Below, one piece after another: positions 8,584 to 18,044 of a stretch of DNA of 37,668 nt. The stretch's first letter is position 1, and every line of letters begins with the position of its first letter. This DNA is from Gammaproteobacteria bacterium. Its GTDB lineage: Bacteria; Pseudomonadota; Gammaproteobacteria; Steroidobacterales; Woeseiaceae. Position numbers and translations under genes: made by a program. The notes under the pieces are model-generated. The model ran no database searches and was not told where the DNA came from. It worked only from the letters and a program-made list of their open reading frames with translations. The stretch spans positions 1-37,668 of the forward strand of contig JAOUGX010000027.1 in NCBI GenBank assembly GCA_029865385.1, in the 5' to 3' direction.

Positions 8584-9867
8584 ATGGCAAGAATAGTGGT
8601 GATGGGTGCCGGTATCGGCGGCATCTCGCAGGTTTACGAACTGCAGAAAAAACTGGGAGCGGCTCATGACATCGTACTGATCGGCGATTCCGGGCGTTTC
8701 GAATTCACGCCTTCCAATCCCTGGGTCGCGGTCGGCTGGCGCAAGCCGGAGCAAACCACGCTCAACCTGCCGCCCTTGATGCAAAAGCACGGCATCGAGT
8801 TTCATTCCCAGGGTGTGCGCCGGCTGAGTCCCGCAGACAACCGGCTCGAGCTCAATGATGGCCGGCATATCGAATATGACTTCCTGGTCATTGCAACCGG
8901 TCCGAAACTGGCATTCGAAGAGGTGCCCGGGCTCGGGCCGGATAGCGGTTACACTCAGTCGGTCTGCAAGACCGGTCATGCGGACGCGTCGCGTGCGGAC
9001 TTCGAGCAACTGGTCGCGAATCCGGGTCCGGTCGTTATCGGTGCGGCTGCGGCTGCATCGTGCTTCGGGCCTGCCTACGAGTACGCCTTCATCCTCGATA
9101 CCGAGCTCAAGAAACGCAAGATCCGCGATCGGGTACCCATGCATTTCATTACTCCGGAGCCCTACGTAGGCCATCTCGGACTGGACGGCGTCGGTGACAC
9201 CAAGAGCCTGATGGAATCCGAACTCCGGGATCGCCACATAAAATGGACCTGTAACGCGAAGATCACTGAAGTCAACGACGGCACCGTGCGCTTCACTGAA
9301 TTTGACGAAAGCGGCCAGGAGAAGAAACGTCACGAGCTTCCGTTTCGGCACTCGATGATTCTTCCCGCTTTCAAGGGCGTCGATGCCGTCGACGGTATCG
9401 ATGGCTTGACCAATCCGCGCGGCTTCATATTGATCGATGAGTTCCAGCGTAATCCGGCCTACCCGAATATCTATGCGGTCGGCGTCTGTGTCGCCATCCC
9501 GCCGGTCAGTGCGACGCCGGTTCCAACCGGCGCGCCGAAAACCGGTTATATGATCGAATCGATGGTCACGGCGACCACTCACAATATAAGTCGTGCACTC
9601 GAATCAAAGGAACCGGACACGCGTGCCACGTGGAACGCAGTCTGCCTTGCCGATTTCGGCGACAGCGGCGTGGCATTCGTTGCATTGCCACAGATACCGC
9701 CGCGCAACACAAACTGGGCATCGCGCGGCAAGTGGGTGCACCTGGCGAAAGTCGCCTACGAAAAGTACTTCCTGCACAAGGTGCGCACTGCCATGACGGA
9801 ACCCTACTTCGAGAAGACGGTCCTGAAATTGCTCGGGGCCACACGGCTGAAGGACGCAAGCCGATGA
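8584..9867 (+). CDS. sqr: Sulfide:quinone oxidoreductase, type I
   Basis: The enzyme oxidises sulfide at the membrane surface and passes electrons through FAD to quinone, forming sulfane sulfur or polysulfide. The 427-residue protein starts with the FAD fold IVVMGAGIGGISQVYEL and contains FEFTPSNPWVAVGW and LVIATGPKLAFEEVPGLG. Three cysteines match the type I catalytic set: C128 (SVCKTGHA), C160 (ASCFGPAYEYAF) and C353 in NAVCLADFGDSG, close to C128, C160 and C356 of Acidithiobacillus SQR. The tail has a helix with basic and aromatic residues for membrane contact. AAGGAG precedes ATG 8584. Its stop overlaps the next start (ATGA), so translation is probably coupled to the RND gene. Confidence 0.95.
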   Translation: MARIVVMGAGIGGISQVYELQKKLGAAHDIVLIGDSGRFEFTPSNPWVAVGWRKPEQTTLNLPPLMQKHGIEFHSQGVRRLSPADNRLELNDGRHIEYDFLVIATGPKLAFEEVPGLGPDSGYTQSVCKTGHADASRADFEQLVANPGPVVIGAAAAASCFGPAYEYAFILDTELKKRKIRDRVPMHFITPEPYVGHLGLDGVGDTKSLMESELRDRHIKWTCNAKITEVNDGTVRFTEFDESGQEKKRHELPFRHSMILPAFKGVDAVDGIDGLTNPRGFILIDEFQRNPAYPNIYAVGVCVAIPPVSATPVPTGAPKTGYMIESMVTATTHNISRALESKEPDTRATWNAVCLADFGDSGVAFVALPQIPPRNTNWASRGKWVHLAKVAYEKYFLHKVRTAMTEPYFEKTVLKLLGATRLKDASR

Positions 9868-12470
9868 AGCAGGCAGCAATAAGGTTCGCAACGGAACGGC
9901 CGAGAACCGTCTACTTGATTGTCGTTCTGCTGGTGGTTGTGCTCGGCGCAATGATGGCGCGCATACGGATCGATACGGACCCGGAGAACATGCTGCCGGC
10001 AAACCAGACAGACCGTGTGTTCCACAATGCCGTGGAGGACCGGTTCACGCTTCACGACGCAATCGTCCTCGGTATTGTCAACAACGAACATCCTGACGGA
10101 ATATTCAACGTCTCATCGCTGGACGCGCTGAGTAGCCTCAGTCAGTCGATACTGCAACTGGACGGCGTGATCGCGCCGGATCTCATGTCGCTGGCGGTTG
10201 CGGACAACATCAGCCAGGAAGGGCCGGGAACGATTCGCTTCGAATGGATGATGAAAAACGCGCCGCAAACGGCACAACAGGCCCTCGACATCCGGACCAA
10301 GGTCAGCCGGCTGCCGTTACTCAATGACACGCTGGTATCCGGCGACGGGCGAGCAGCGGCAATCTACATTCCAATTGAGCGCAAGGACCTGAGTCACCCC
10401 CTGTCGATAAAGATACGCGAGCTCGCGGACGCGCTCGATTCCTCTGACGAATATCACATCACCGGGCTGCCGGTTGCGGAGGACACCTTTGGTCACGACA
10501 TGTTCGTACAGATGGGAATTTCGGCACCACTCGCTGGACTGATGATCTTTCTGCTGATGCTGTATTTCTTCCGCAGCCCCAGGCTGGTCGTTGCGCCTAT
10601 GCTGATGGCAATGGCAACCGTCATTATCAGCATGGGTCTGCTCATAGGCATGGGATTCACGGTGCACATCATGAGTTCGATGATTCCGATTTTCCTGATG
10701 CCGATTGCCGTCGTCGACTCGGTGCACATCATGTCCGAGTTCGCCGATTCCTATCGGGAAGACAGGGCGCCGAAAGAAGTCATTTCCGAGGTCATCAATC
10801 ATCTGTTCAGGCCGATGCTGTTCACGTCGTTGACTTCTGCAGTAGGCTTCCTGTCACTGCTGCTGACGCCGATTCCGCCCGTGCAAATTTTCGGCGTCTT
10901 CGTCGCATTCGGCATCCTGCTGGCTTTCTTGCTGACTATCGTACTGATTCCCGCCTATGTGGTGCGGATGAAGCCGGCAGCACTGGCGAAACTGGTGGCG
11001 CCCGGCAAGACGCCGCGCACGAATACCGCGCTTGCGCGAATTCTGCGCCGCTCCGGCCGGTTTGCCTTTGCCAATGGCAAGCTCATTGTCGGTCTTGCCG
11101 TTGCGCTTATCGCCGTCAGCATCGCGGGTATCTACCGCATCGAGATCAATGACAACCCCGTGCGATGGTTCAAAGCCAGTCACCCGATCCGGGTAGCCGA
11201 CGACGTGCTGAACCGGCATTTTGCCGGTACCTACGATGCATTCGCCGTGATTTCGGCGAAACAGGATGACTCGATTGCTACGTTCATAGCCGACGCCGAG
11301 AGGGTTCTCGCGGATATCGACGGGAGTCTGGCCGACGATATCCGGCGCCAGCTGCAGGTGCCGGCCGGAGAGAGGGATCGCTATTTCGGCGACCTGATTG
11401 CGCTTCTCGACGACGCTCTATTCGATGCGACGGGTCCGGCCACCGTCGATGCGTTTACGCGACTCATGGAGGATGCAGAAAATGCGCAGGTTTCCGCGCG
11501 CATATTCCAGGACCCGGCGCTGTTGCGATCGGTTGCGGAAATCCAGCAAGCGCTGCTTCAATCCGGGGTCGTTGGCAAGACCAACGCGTTACCGGACGTC
11601 GTCAAAGTCGTCAACCGGGAGTTGCGCGGCGGCGATGACTCCGAATACCGCATTCCGGATACCGTTCCCGGCGTAGCGCAGGTTCTTTTGCAATACCAGT
11701 CGTCGCATCGGCCGCAGGATCTCTGGCACATGGTCACGCCGGACTATTCGTCAGCGGCAATCTGGCTGCAGCTGAAAAGCGGCGACAACCAGGACATGAC
11801 GAAGGTCATTGAGACACTAGACGCGTACCTGAGCAAGAACCCGCTGCCGGACAACGTGGAATTCCGCTGGGCAGGCAAGTCCTACATCAATGTCGTTTGG
11901 CAGAATGCCATGGTCAACGGCATGTTATTCAGTCTGCTCGGCGCTTTCGCCGCTGTTTTCCTGATCATGTCGCTGCTGTTTCGCAGCGCCCGTGTGGGCC
12001 TACTGGCTATGGTTCCCTTGTCGGTCACGATACTGGGCGTATACGGAGCCATCGGCTGGATGGGCAAGGACTACGATATGCCGATAGCGGTCTTGTCTTC
12101 TCTCACGCTCGGACTTTCCATCGACTTTGCGATCCACTTTATCGAGCGTATGCGCGGGCTGTTGCGTTCCGGTGAAGCGTTTTCTGCTGCGGCCGAAAAA
12201 ATGTTCGAGGAGCCTGCCCGTGCAATTGCGAGAAACGCCATTGTCATCGCCATCGGATTTACGCCGCTGTTTTTCGCACCGCTGGTGCCTTACATCACCG
12301 TTGGCGCATTCATGGCAGGCATCATGTTCCTTTCGGGGCTGAGCACGCTGCTGCTTCTGCCTGCGTTGCTCGGCTGGGGCAGGCGCTGGCTGCTGCCGCA
12401 AACTGCGGTGGAGATCCGTCCGGAACATGCAACGCAAGCCAATTCAACTTTACTGGAGTCCCGCCCGTGA
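9864..12470 (+). CDS. MMPL/RND-family exporter
   Basis: This 868-residue inner-membrane protein is a proton-driven RND transporter of the MMPL/HpnN type. It has an N-terminal membrane segment at about 14-32, a periplasmic loop of about 180 residues, five further segments between about 218 and 368, and a repeat of the plan in the second half (segment near 408-424, loop to about 680, then segments to about 835). Acidic residues expected to relay protons are visible in the fourth segment of each half: D285 (IAVVDSVHIMSEF) and D754 (LSIDFAIHFIERM). MMPL proteins usually export lipids or hydrophobic compounds. The gene overlaps sqr by four bases and the LolA-like gene by four bases. Its cargo is unknown. 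Confidence 0.88.
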   Translation: MKQAAIRFATERPRTVYLIVVLLVVVLGAMMARIRIDTDPENMLPANQTDRVFHNAVEDRFTLHDAIVLGIVNNEHPDGIFNVSSLDALSSLSQSILQLDGVIAPDLMSLAVADNISQEGPGTIRFEWMMKNAPQTAQQALDIRTKVSRLPLLNDTLVSGDGRAAAIYIPIERKDLSHPLSIKIRELADALDSSDEYHITGLPVAEDTFGHDMFVQMGISAPLAGLMIFLLMLYFFRSPRLVVAPMLMAMATVIISMGLLIGMGFTVHIMSSMIPIFLMPIAVVDSVHIMSEFADSYREDRAPKEVISEVINHLFRPMLFTSLTSAVGFLSLLLTPIPPVQIFGVFVAFGILLAFLLTIVLIPAYVVRMKPAALAKLVAPGKTPRTNTALARILRRSGRFAFANGKLIVGLAVALIAVSIAGIYRIEINDNPVRWFKASHPIRVADDVLNRHFAGTYDAFAVISAKQDDSIATFIADAERVLADIDGSLADDIRRQLQVPAGERDRYFGDLIALLDDALFDATGPATVDAFTRLMEDAENAQVSARIFQDPALLRSVAEIQQALLQSGVVGKTNALPDVVKVVNRELRGGDDSEYRIPDTVPGVAQVLLQYQSSHRPQDLWHMVTPDYSSAAIWLQLKSGDNQDMTKVIETLDAYLSKNPLPDNVEFRWAGKSYINVVWQNAMVNGMLFSLLGAFAAVFLIMSLLFRSARVGLLAMVPLSVTILGVYGAIGWMGKDYDMPIAVLSSLTLGLSIDFAIHFIERMRGLLRSGEAFSAAAEKMFEEPARAIARNAIVIAIGFTPLFFAPLVPYITVGAFMAGIMFLSGLSTLLLLPALLGWGRRWLLPQTAVEIRPEHATQANSTLLESRP

Positions 12471-13267
12471 AAAACTTCGCAATAGCTGTCGTTGTCTCTT
12501 TGTTGCTGGGTACCGGCGCAGCTGCCCAGGATACCGCCGATGCAGACGATATCGTGGCTCGTGCCAATCTTGCCGCCTATTACTCCGGCGATGACGGCCG
12601 ATCCGAAGTTCGCATGATCATCAGCGACGCGCAGGGCCGTCAGCAACGCCGGCAGTTTACCGTTCTTCGGCGCGATATCAGTGACGGTGGCGATCAGCAA
12701 TTCCTGGTCGTGTTCAGCCAGCCATCGGACGTCCGGGGCACCACATTCCTGGTCGACAAACACATCGACAGCGATGACGATCGCTGGCTGTACCTGCCCG
12801 GTCTCGATCTGGTCAAACGAATTTCCGCCGGAGACAAGCGAACCAGTTTCGTTGGTGCTCACTACTACTACGAGGACGTATCGGGGCGCCATCCAGGCGA
12901 TGACGTTCACGAGCTTGTTGAAACCGGCGATCAACATTATGTGTTGAGGCACGTTCCGAAAGATCCTGGCAGTGTCGAATTCGCAAGCTACGTGACCTGG
13001 ATCGACAAGACGACCTGGCTGCCGATGAAGATCGAGTACAGCAACGCAAGCAGCGAAGTGTACCGTCGTGTCGAAGTTCTCGAAGTTCAGGACTTCCAGG
13101 GCCACCCGACAGTGGTCACCAGCCGAGTTTCTGACGTGCAGGGTGGCGGGCAGACCGACATGCAGTTTCGTTACATTCAATACGACCTCGGGCTGCCGGC
13201 CGAGCTCTTCAGCGAGCGCTCCCTGAGGAATCCCCCGCGACAATGGCTCGAGCGGGCCGCCGACTAG
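12467..13267 (+). CDS. LolA-like outer-membrane lipoprotein-sorting protein
   Basis: The 266-residue protein has a signal peptide (KNFAIAVVVSLLLGTGAAAQ) and a mature domain of the LolA-like type, an open beta-barrel that carries hydrophobic ligands across the periplasm. Typical family features are ADDIVARANLAAYY, RRQFTVLRRD, FLVVFSQPSDVRGTTFL, DDRWLYLPGLDLVKRISAGDK and a second half with TWIDKTTWLPMKIEY. Such proteins are usually encoded beside MMPL/RND exporters, as here. The GTG start at 12467 overlaps the preceding stop and has GGAG upstream. It probably takes a hydrophobic cargo from the RND pump towards the outer membrane. Confidence 0.88.
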   Translation: MKNFAIAVVVSLLLGTGAAAQDTADADDIVARANLAAYYSGDDGRSEVRMIISDAQGRQQRRQFTVLRRDISDGGDQQFLVVFSQPSDVRGTTFLVDKHIDSDDDRWLYLPGLDLVKRISAGDKRTSFVGAHYYYEDVSGRHPGDDVHELVETGDQHYVLRHVPKDPGSVEFASYVTWIDKTTWLPMKIEYSNASSEVYRRVEVLEVQDFQGHPTVVTSRVSDVQGGGQTDMQFRYIQYDLGLPAELFSERSLRNPPRQWLERAAD

Positions 13268-13277
13268 CAGAACAGAA

Positions 13278-14558
13278 ATGAAGTCGCCGCCGCTGCTGCT
13301 ATTCCTCCTCTCGTCATTGCCCGCCATCTCGTTCGGGCAGGAGGACTTGTGGAGTGACGATGACTGGGGCGAGGAAGATCAGGCCTCCCGGTGGAGCGGT
13401 TTCATCGAAGCGGGCCTCGGCACGCGATTCGGCAACGACCCGCTGATTGCCGGGCGGAGCACGCTGGAAGAAATTCGCTGGCGCCTTGAGTCCGAATGGC
13501 GTCCCGGGCACTATGCGATCGGTTTCAAAGGCGATGCGGCATACGACCGCGTCGAGAATCGGTGGACCGGCGACCTGCGCGACCTGACGATCGCGTTTAC
13601 CGCCGGCAAGAGCACGGACGTCAATCTCGGGCGGCAGGTGCAGACCTGGGGCACCGGCGATCTCGTCTTTCTGAACGATCTGTTTCCAAAAGATTTCGTG
13701 TCCTTTTTTGCCGGCCGTGATGACGAGTACCTGAAAGCTGCCGGAAATGCCGTACGCGTCACCCTGTATGCGCCGGCAGTCAATGTCGACTTCTCGTGGA
13801 CTCCCGTATTCGAACCGGACAACTACCTGACCGGCGAGCGGTTCTCGTTCTTCTCGCCACTTGCCGGCGGTAACGTCGCGCCATCGCCGCCGTTGTCGGC
13901 AATTGAACCGAGCAAGAGCTTGTCGAACGGCGAGTTCGCACTGCGGCTGTTTCGTACTGTCGAAAGCCGCGAGTACGCGATTTACGCCTATCGCGGCTTC
14001 TTCAAGCAGCCGAACGCGTTGACCGAAACGCTGCAGGCCACTTTCGCTCCGATGAACTCGCTCGGTGCGAGTTTACGGCAGCCGGCCGGGCCGGGGCTGC
14101 TGAACGCCGAGATTTCCTATTACGATTCGCGCGACGACCGCAACGGCAGCGATCCGCGGATACCGAACGACCAGTTTCGATTTCTCACGGGATACGAATG
14201 GGAAGCAAAGGCCAATTTTACGGTTGGCCTGCAATACTTCCTCGAGTGGACCCTCGATCATGATGCTTTGATCGACAATTCGCCCTACCCGCAATACGAA
14301 GCGGACGAGTTCCGCCATCTGCTGACAAACCGACTGACCTGGCGTACCGGGCGGGACAAGTTTACCTGGTCCCTGTTCTCCTTCTTTTCGCCCAGCGATC
14401 ACGACTTCTACCTGCGACCGGTGTTCGCTTACCGGCGCGACGACCAGTGGTCAGTGACGGCTGGCGCCAATCTGTTTGATGGCAAGGACGAGCACACTTT
14501 TTTCGGCCAGCTGCAGGACGCGAGCAACGCCTATATTCGAATCCGTTATCACTACTAG
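13278..14558 (+). CDS. Outer-membrane beta-barrel protein of the exporter operon
   Basis: The 426-residue protein has a signal peptide (LLLFLLSSLPAISFGQ) and an acidic start to the mature chain (EDLWSDDDWGEED). It is then built of alternating amphipathic strands with many aromatic residues and ends IRIRYHY, with the aromatic last residue typical of BAM substrates. Conserved-looking segments include LGRQVQTWGTGDLVFLNDLFPKDF and FFAGRDDEYLKAAG. It resembles the DUF1302/alginate-export type of barrel found next to LolA-like and MMPL genes, but I cannot fix the family. It follows the LolA-like gene by ten bases and could be the outer-membrane end of the export route. Confidence 0.8.
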   Translation: MKSPPLLLFLLSSLPAISFGQEDLWSDDDWGEEDQASRWSGFIEAGLGTRFGNDPLIAGRSTLEEIRWRLESEWRPGHYAIGFKGDAAYDRVENRWTGDLRDLTIAFTAGKSTDVNLGRQVQTWGTGDLVFLNDLFPKDFVSFFAGRDDEYLKAAGNAVRVTLYAPAVNVDFSWTPVFEPDNYLTGERFSFFSPLAGGNVAPSPPLSAIEPSKSLSNGEFALRLFRTVESREYAIYAYRGFFKQPNALTETLQATFAPMNSLGASLRQPAGPGLLNAEISYYDSRDDRNGSDPRIPNDQFRFLTGYEWEAKANFTVGLQYFLEWTLDHDALIDNSPYPQYEADEFRHLLTNRLTWRTGRDKFTWSLFSFFSPSDHDFYLRPVFAYRRDDQWSVTAGANLFDGKDEHTFFGQLQDASNAYIRIRYHY

Positions 14559-14568
14559 GAGAATGACA

Positions 14569-14793
14569 ATGAGCAAGAAAATGTCACTTGAACGCGCCGT
14601 CGAAGCGTTTGCAGGATTCATGGTCCTGCTGTCCGTCGTACTGACCTACGCCGTTCACCCGGGCTTCGTATGGCTTACCGTTTTCGTGGGTGCCAACCTT
14701 TTTCAGCAGTCTTACACCGGATTTTGCCCGGCCGGCATCGTACTGAAAAAGGCATTCGGTTTCCGCCCCGCCGCGGAACTCGCGAGAACCTGA
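14569..14793 (+). CDS. YgaP-like DUF2892 membrane protein
   Basis: The 74-residue protein carries two membrane segments (AFAGFMVLLSVVLTYAV and FVWLTVFVGANLFQQSY) and ends with a CPAGIVLKKAFG motif. This matches the DUF2892 domain that forms the membrane part of the rhodanese YgaP and is frequently free-standing beside sulfur genes. AGGAG lies seven bases before ATG 14569; an in-frame ATG at 14563 is also possible. It is the last gene of the sqr operon, ten bases after the barrel gene. A role with sulfane sulfur at the membrane is likely from context; the rhodanese domain itself is absent. Confidence 0.85.
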   Translation: MSKKMSLERAVEAFAGFMVLLSVVLTYAVHPGFVWLTVFVGANLFQQSYTGFCPAGIVLKKAFGFRPAAELART

Positions 14794-14800
14794 GTACCGG

Positions 14801-16192
14801 TCAGTCTCCGGCGGTCGCCCGAAGGCCGCCGGACGGGACCTGTACATCGTCCGGCTGCGTTTTCACAATCCGGCTGGTCAACACGCCGGCCGTCATTGCA
14901 CCGTTGACGTTGAGTGCCGTGCGCGCCATGTCAATCAGCGGTTCTATGGAAATCAAGAGCGCTGCGATCGTCACCGGGAATCCCATTGCCGGCAGCACGA
15001 TCAGCGCAGCGAACGTCGCACCACCGCCTACACCAGCTACGCCGAAGGAGCTGATCGCGATTACAGCAACCAGTCCCGCAATAAAACTGAGACTTGTCGG
15101 ATCGACACCCATTGTCGGAGCAACCATCACGGCCAACATGGCGGGATAGATTCCTGCACATCCGTTCTGCCCTATCGTTGCGCCGAAAGACGCAGACAAA
15201 TTCGCTATCGGCGACGGAACTTTCAGTTCATCTATCTGCGTTTCGACATTCAGCGGAATGGTTGCAGCCGAACTGCGAGACGTAAACGCAAACGTCAATA
15301 CAGGCCAGACCTTGCGGAAGTAATCCGGAACGTTGGTACCTGCGAGACCTAGCAACAAGGCATGCACACCGAACATGATCAGTATCGCGACGTAGGACGC
15401 AACGATAAATGACAGCAGGTTCAGGATATCTGCAGCATTGGATCCGGCTACGACCTTTGTCATCAACGCAAGGATGCCGTACGGGGTCAGCGCCATGACG
15501 ATACGCACCAGCTTCATGATGACGGCCTGGAACGCGTTGACACCGTTGCGAATCATCTCGCCCTGCGCTGGATTGTCCCTCGCCACCATCAGCGCGGCGA
15601 TACCGAACAGGATGCCGAACAGGACGACGGCAATAATCGAAGTGTCGCGCGCACCGGTGAGATCCAGGAATACGTTCGACGGCACGAATTTCAGCACCAT
15701 GTCTGCGAAGCCGAGATCCGCAATGGACTCACGGCGCGCCACGAGAACATCGGCTCGTGCGAGTTCCCGGGCACCTTCAGTCAGCCCTTCTGCCGTCAGC
15801 CCGAACAGGTTTGCCATGGTGATGCCGACCAACGCCGCGACGACTGTCGTAGCGATCAGGATGCCTATGACCGACCCGCCGATTTTGCCGAGCGCAGCGA
15901 TATCGCTCATGCGGACTACGGCGGCGATCATCATGATCAGCACCAGCGGCATGACAATCATTTTGAGCAAATTGACGTAGATATCTGCGACGAGATTTGT
16001 CCAGGTCAATGTGCCGGACATGACCTCGGCATTTCCCGAATACATCAGTTGCAACGCGAATCCGAACAGCACGCCGGCAACGAGACCCGCGAGAATCTGC
16101 TGCGACAGCGAGAACTTCGGCGAGCGGATTCGCATCAGCAGTGCGACAAGACCCGAGAATACGATCAAATTGATCAGTGCTGGCAAAGACAT
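14801..16192 (-). CDS. tcyP: L-cystine/dicarboxylate:cation symporter, TcyP (YdjN) type
   Basis: This is a 463-residue inner-membrane carrier of the dicarboxylate/amino acid:cation symporter family; the length equals that of E. coli YdjN/TcyP, which imports L-cystine. Several hydrophobic segments are visible from residue 5 onwards, and the substrate-binding hairpin TFAFTSRSSAATIPLNVETQ matches the TcyP subgroup rather than glutamate carriers. The final helices include FGVAGVGGGATFAALIVLPA. The start at 16192 has GGAG eight bases upstream. It converges with the sqr operon (seven-base gap), placing cystine uptake beside sulfide oxidation. Substrate is inferred from family resemblance. Confidence 0.82.
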   Translation of the reverse strand: MSLPALINLIVFSGLVALLMRIRSPKFSLSQQILAGLVAGVLFGFALQLMYSGNAEVMSGTLTWTNLVADIYVNLLKMIVMPLVLIMMIAAVVRMSDIAALGKIGGSVIGILIATTVVAALVGITMANLFGLTAEGLTEGARELARADVLVARRESIADLGFADMVLKFVPSNVFLDLTGARDTSIIAVVLFGILFGIAALMVARDNPAQGEMIRNGVNAFQAVIMKLVRIVMALTPYGILALMTKVVAGSNAADILNLLSFIVASYVAILIMFGVHALLLGLAGTNVPDYFRKVWPVLTFAFTSRSSAATIPLNVETQIDELKVPSPIANLSASFGATIGQNGCAGIYPAMLAVMVAPTMGVDPTSLSFIAGLVAVIAISSFGVAGVGGGATFAALIVLPAMGFPVTIAALLISIEPLIDMARTALNVNGAMTAGVLTSRIVKTQPDDVQVPSGGLRATAGD

Positions 16193-16326
16193 ATCGAATC
16201 TCCGTGTCGTCTCTACAAAACAACTGAGACAACAAGTCTTAGGATCTAGTTATCCGGCGGGTCCGCCGTAATTTACCTTAAGGGCGCCAGGCATTAAAGC
16301 TTCGCAGCGTCAAGCAGCCAACAGGG

Positions 16327-17934
16327 TCACTTCAAACGCAGGGTTTGCGATGGATGTCTGTCCATGACATTCGGCATGTATCCTTGAACGCGTGGCTTCA
16401 CCAAATGCTTGTTTACATAGAAATACAACGGGATTATGGGGTAGTCATCGAGAAACACCCGCTCCGCTTCGCTCAACAATCGCTTGCGATCTGCCTGGTT
16501 CCCGTGTTCGTCGGCAGAATCCAGCAGCTGGTCGAACTGCGAATTACGGTAGCCTGGCAAATTCTGCAGACTGTTACTCCTGAAAAGGCCGGTAAACGTC
16601 GTCGGATCATCAAAATCTCCAAACCACGAAAAACGCATGATCTCCCATTCGAATCTCTGCTCGCGAGTCGCCAGAAATATCTTCCATTCAAGCTTTTGCA
16701 GCGACACGTCAGCTCCGAGGACTTCTCGCCACATTGAACTGACCGCAAGCGCAATCTTTTCGTGCACGTCGCCGGCATCATAAGTCAGCGTTACCTTCAA
16801 CGGATAATCCTGACTGTATCCGGCGGCATTGTACGCGTAACGCGAGGCATTCTCCCTTTTGTCTGTCGTCAAGTCTTTCCAATCGTATTCAACGGGTTCG
16901 TACCCGGACACTCCGGGTGGCACCAGGTTGAATGCTGCAACTTCACCACGCCCCAACAGCTGCGAGAGTTTGTTCCTGTCGACGGCCATCGAAAGCGCTT
17001 TGCGCAACTCGCGATCATTCGTTGGCGCCTCGGTCAGATCGAAAGCCAGGTAGTAGATCCCAAGGCCGGGCGATATCGATAGCTCGTAAGGGCGTTCCGC
17101 GCGAACGTCGGCAAGAATCGTCGAATCGATAGTAGCGGTGATATCGAGTTCGCCTGTGCGATAGAGGTTGTATTCGGAGAGAGGGTTCTCGATTGCAAGG
17201 TATTCGACTGTATCAATAGATACATCGGCCGCTGAATGAAATAGATCGTTTCGCTTCAGACGAATGAAGCTGCCGACCTGCCATTCGTCCAGCACATACG
17301 CTCCATTACCGACGAATTTCGCCGAATCTCTGAATGACGCCGGATTACTGTGCTTGTCCGTCAGCCGGGGGTAGGCAACGGGCATTGCCAGTATGCTGGC
17401 GAAATACGGCACGGGCCTGGCAAGTTCGATACGGACGGTGAAATCATCCAGCGCGTACACACCGAGATCGGAGAGCGGTACCTCGCCGTTCATGACGCCA
17501 CCGTAGTTTTCGAGTGCCTCGAGTAAGAAAGCGCTCGGCGACCGGCTGCCGGGCCCGACGACATGCCGAATCCCGTCGACAAAATGCTGCGCGACGAGCG
17601 GTTCGCCGTTGGACCATCGTGCATCCTTGCGCAAGTCGAAAGTCCACCGAAGGCCCTCGTTGCTGACGACCCAGGTTGCTGCCGAACCGGGCACCGGTGA
17701 GCCCGACGCATCAAATGTGACCAGGCCCTGGAATAGATCCATCAACACATTGAACGCGTGTATGTCTTCGGCAAGCGCCGGATCAAGAGTTTCCGGCTCC
17801 CCCCCATTGCCGCGTTTGAGAACATCTGCGCGACGCCAGTCGGCGGAATCCGCGTCATTCGATTCGCCGCAACTGGCAAGCAAAATCGCTGCAACGACGA
17901 TGAACGCTGGAATAGTCGAGGGACGGACAGCCAT
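16327..17934 (-). CDS. Peptide ABC transporter substrate-binding lipoprotein (OppA/MppA type)
   Basis: This 535-residue protein is an extracytoplasmic solute-binding protein of family 5, which binds oligopeptides for an ABC importer. The N-terminus is a lipoprotein signal (IPAFIVVAAILLASCGES, lipobox LASC). Family motifs are GGEPETLDPALAEDIHAFNVL, a WTFDLRKDARWSNGEPL segment, VGNGAYVLDEWQVGSFIRLKRN and RKALSMAVDRNKL. No permease or ATPase genes flank it, so it may work with a transporter encoded elsewhere. The start at 17934 gives the best signal peptide; ATG 17946 is an alternative, and a longer extension upstream looks non-coding. It is divergent from the DUF6502 gene. Confidence 0.9.
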   Translation of the reverse strand: MAVRPSTIPAFIVVAAILLASCGESNDADSADWRRADVLKRGNGGEPETLDPALAEDIHAFNVLMDLFQGLVTFDASGSPVPGSAATWVVSNEGLRWTFDLRKDARWSNGEPLVAQHFVDGIRHVVGPGSRSPSAFLLEALENYGGVMNGEVPLSDLGVYALDDFTVRIELARPVPYFASILAMPVAYPRLTDKHSNPASFRDSAKFVGNGAYVLDEWQVGSFIRLKRNDLFHSAADVSIDTVEYLAIENPLSEYNLYRTGELDITATIDSTILADVRAERPYELSISPGLGIYYLAFDLTEAPTNDRELRKALSMAVDRNKLSQLLGRGEVAAFNLVPPGVSGYEPVEYDWKDLTTDKRENASRYAYNAAGYSQDYPLKVTLTYDAGDVHEKIALAVSSMWREVLGADVSLQKLEWKIFLATREQRFEWEIMRFSWFGDFDDPTTFTGLFRSNSLQNLPGYRNSQFDQLLDSADEHGNQADRKRLLSEAERVFLDDYPIIPLYFYVNKHLVKPRVQGYMPNVMDRHPSQTLRLK

Positions 17935-18044
17935 GCCGACAATCATTTCACAGAAGCGGCCCGGACTGGGCTCGAGACTGAGAGCTGTAACGGGTCTGCT
18001 GGATGTGGTCTTGGGCGCATTCGGCTGAAAGCCCGGAAGCATGC

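Noticed and set aside
12290-13327. A 345-residue open frame antisense to the LolA-like gene
   Set aside because: The plus-strand gene has a signal peptide, family motifs and operon overlap; the antisense frame has none.
14807-14833. Eight-pair inverted repeat near the end of the cystine carrier gene
   Set aside because: It lies inside the coding sequence and has no T tract; GC-rich coding sequence gives such stems by chance.
16255-16268. Hairpin CGGCGG-GT-CCGCCG between the peptide-binding protein and cystine carrier genes
   Set aside because: The loop is only two bases and no T tract follows on the minus strand where a terminator would be needed.
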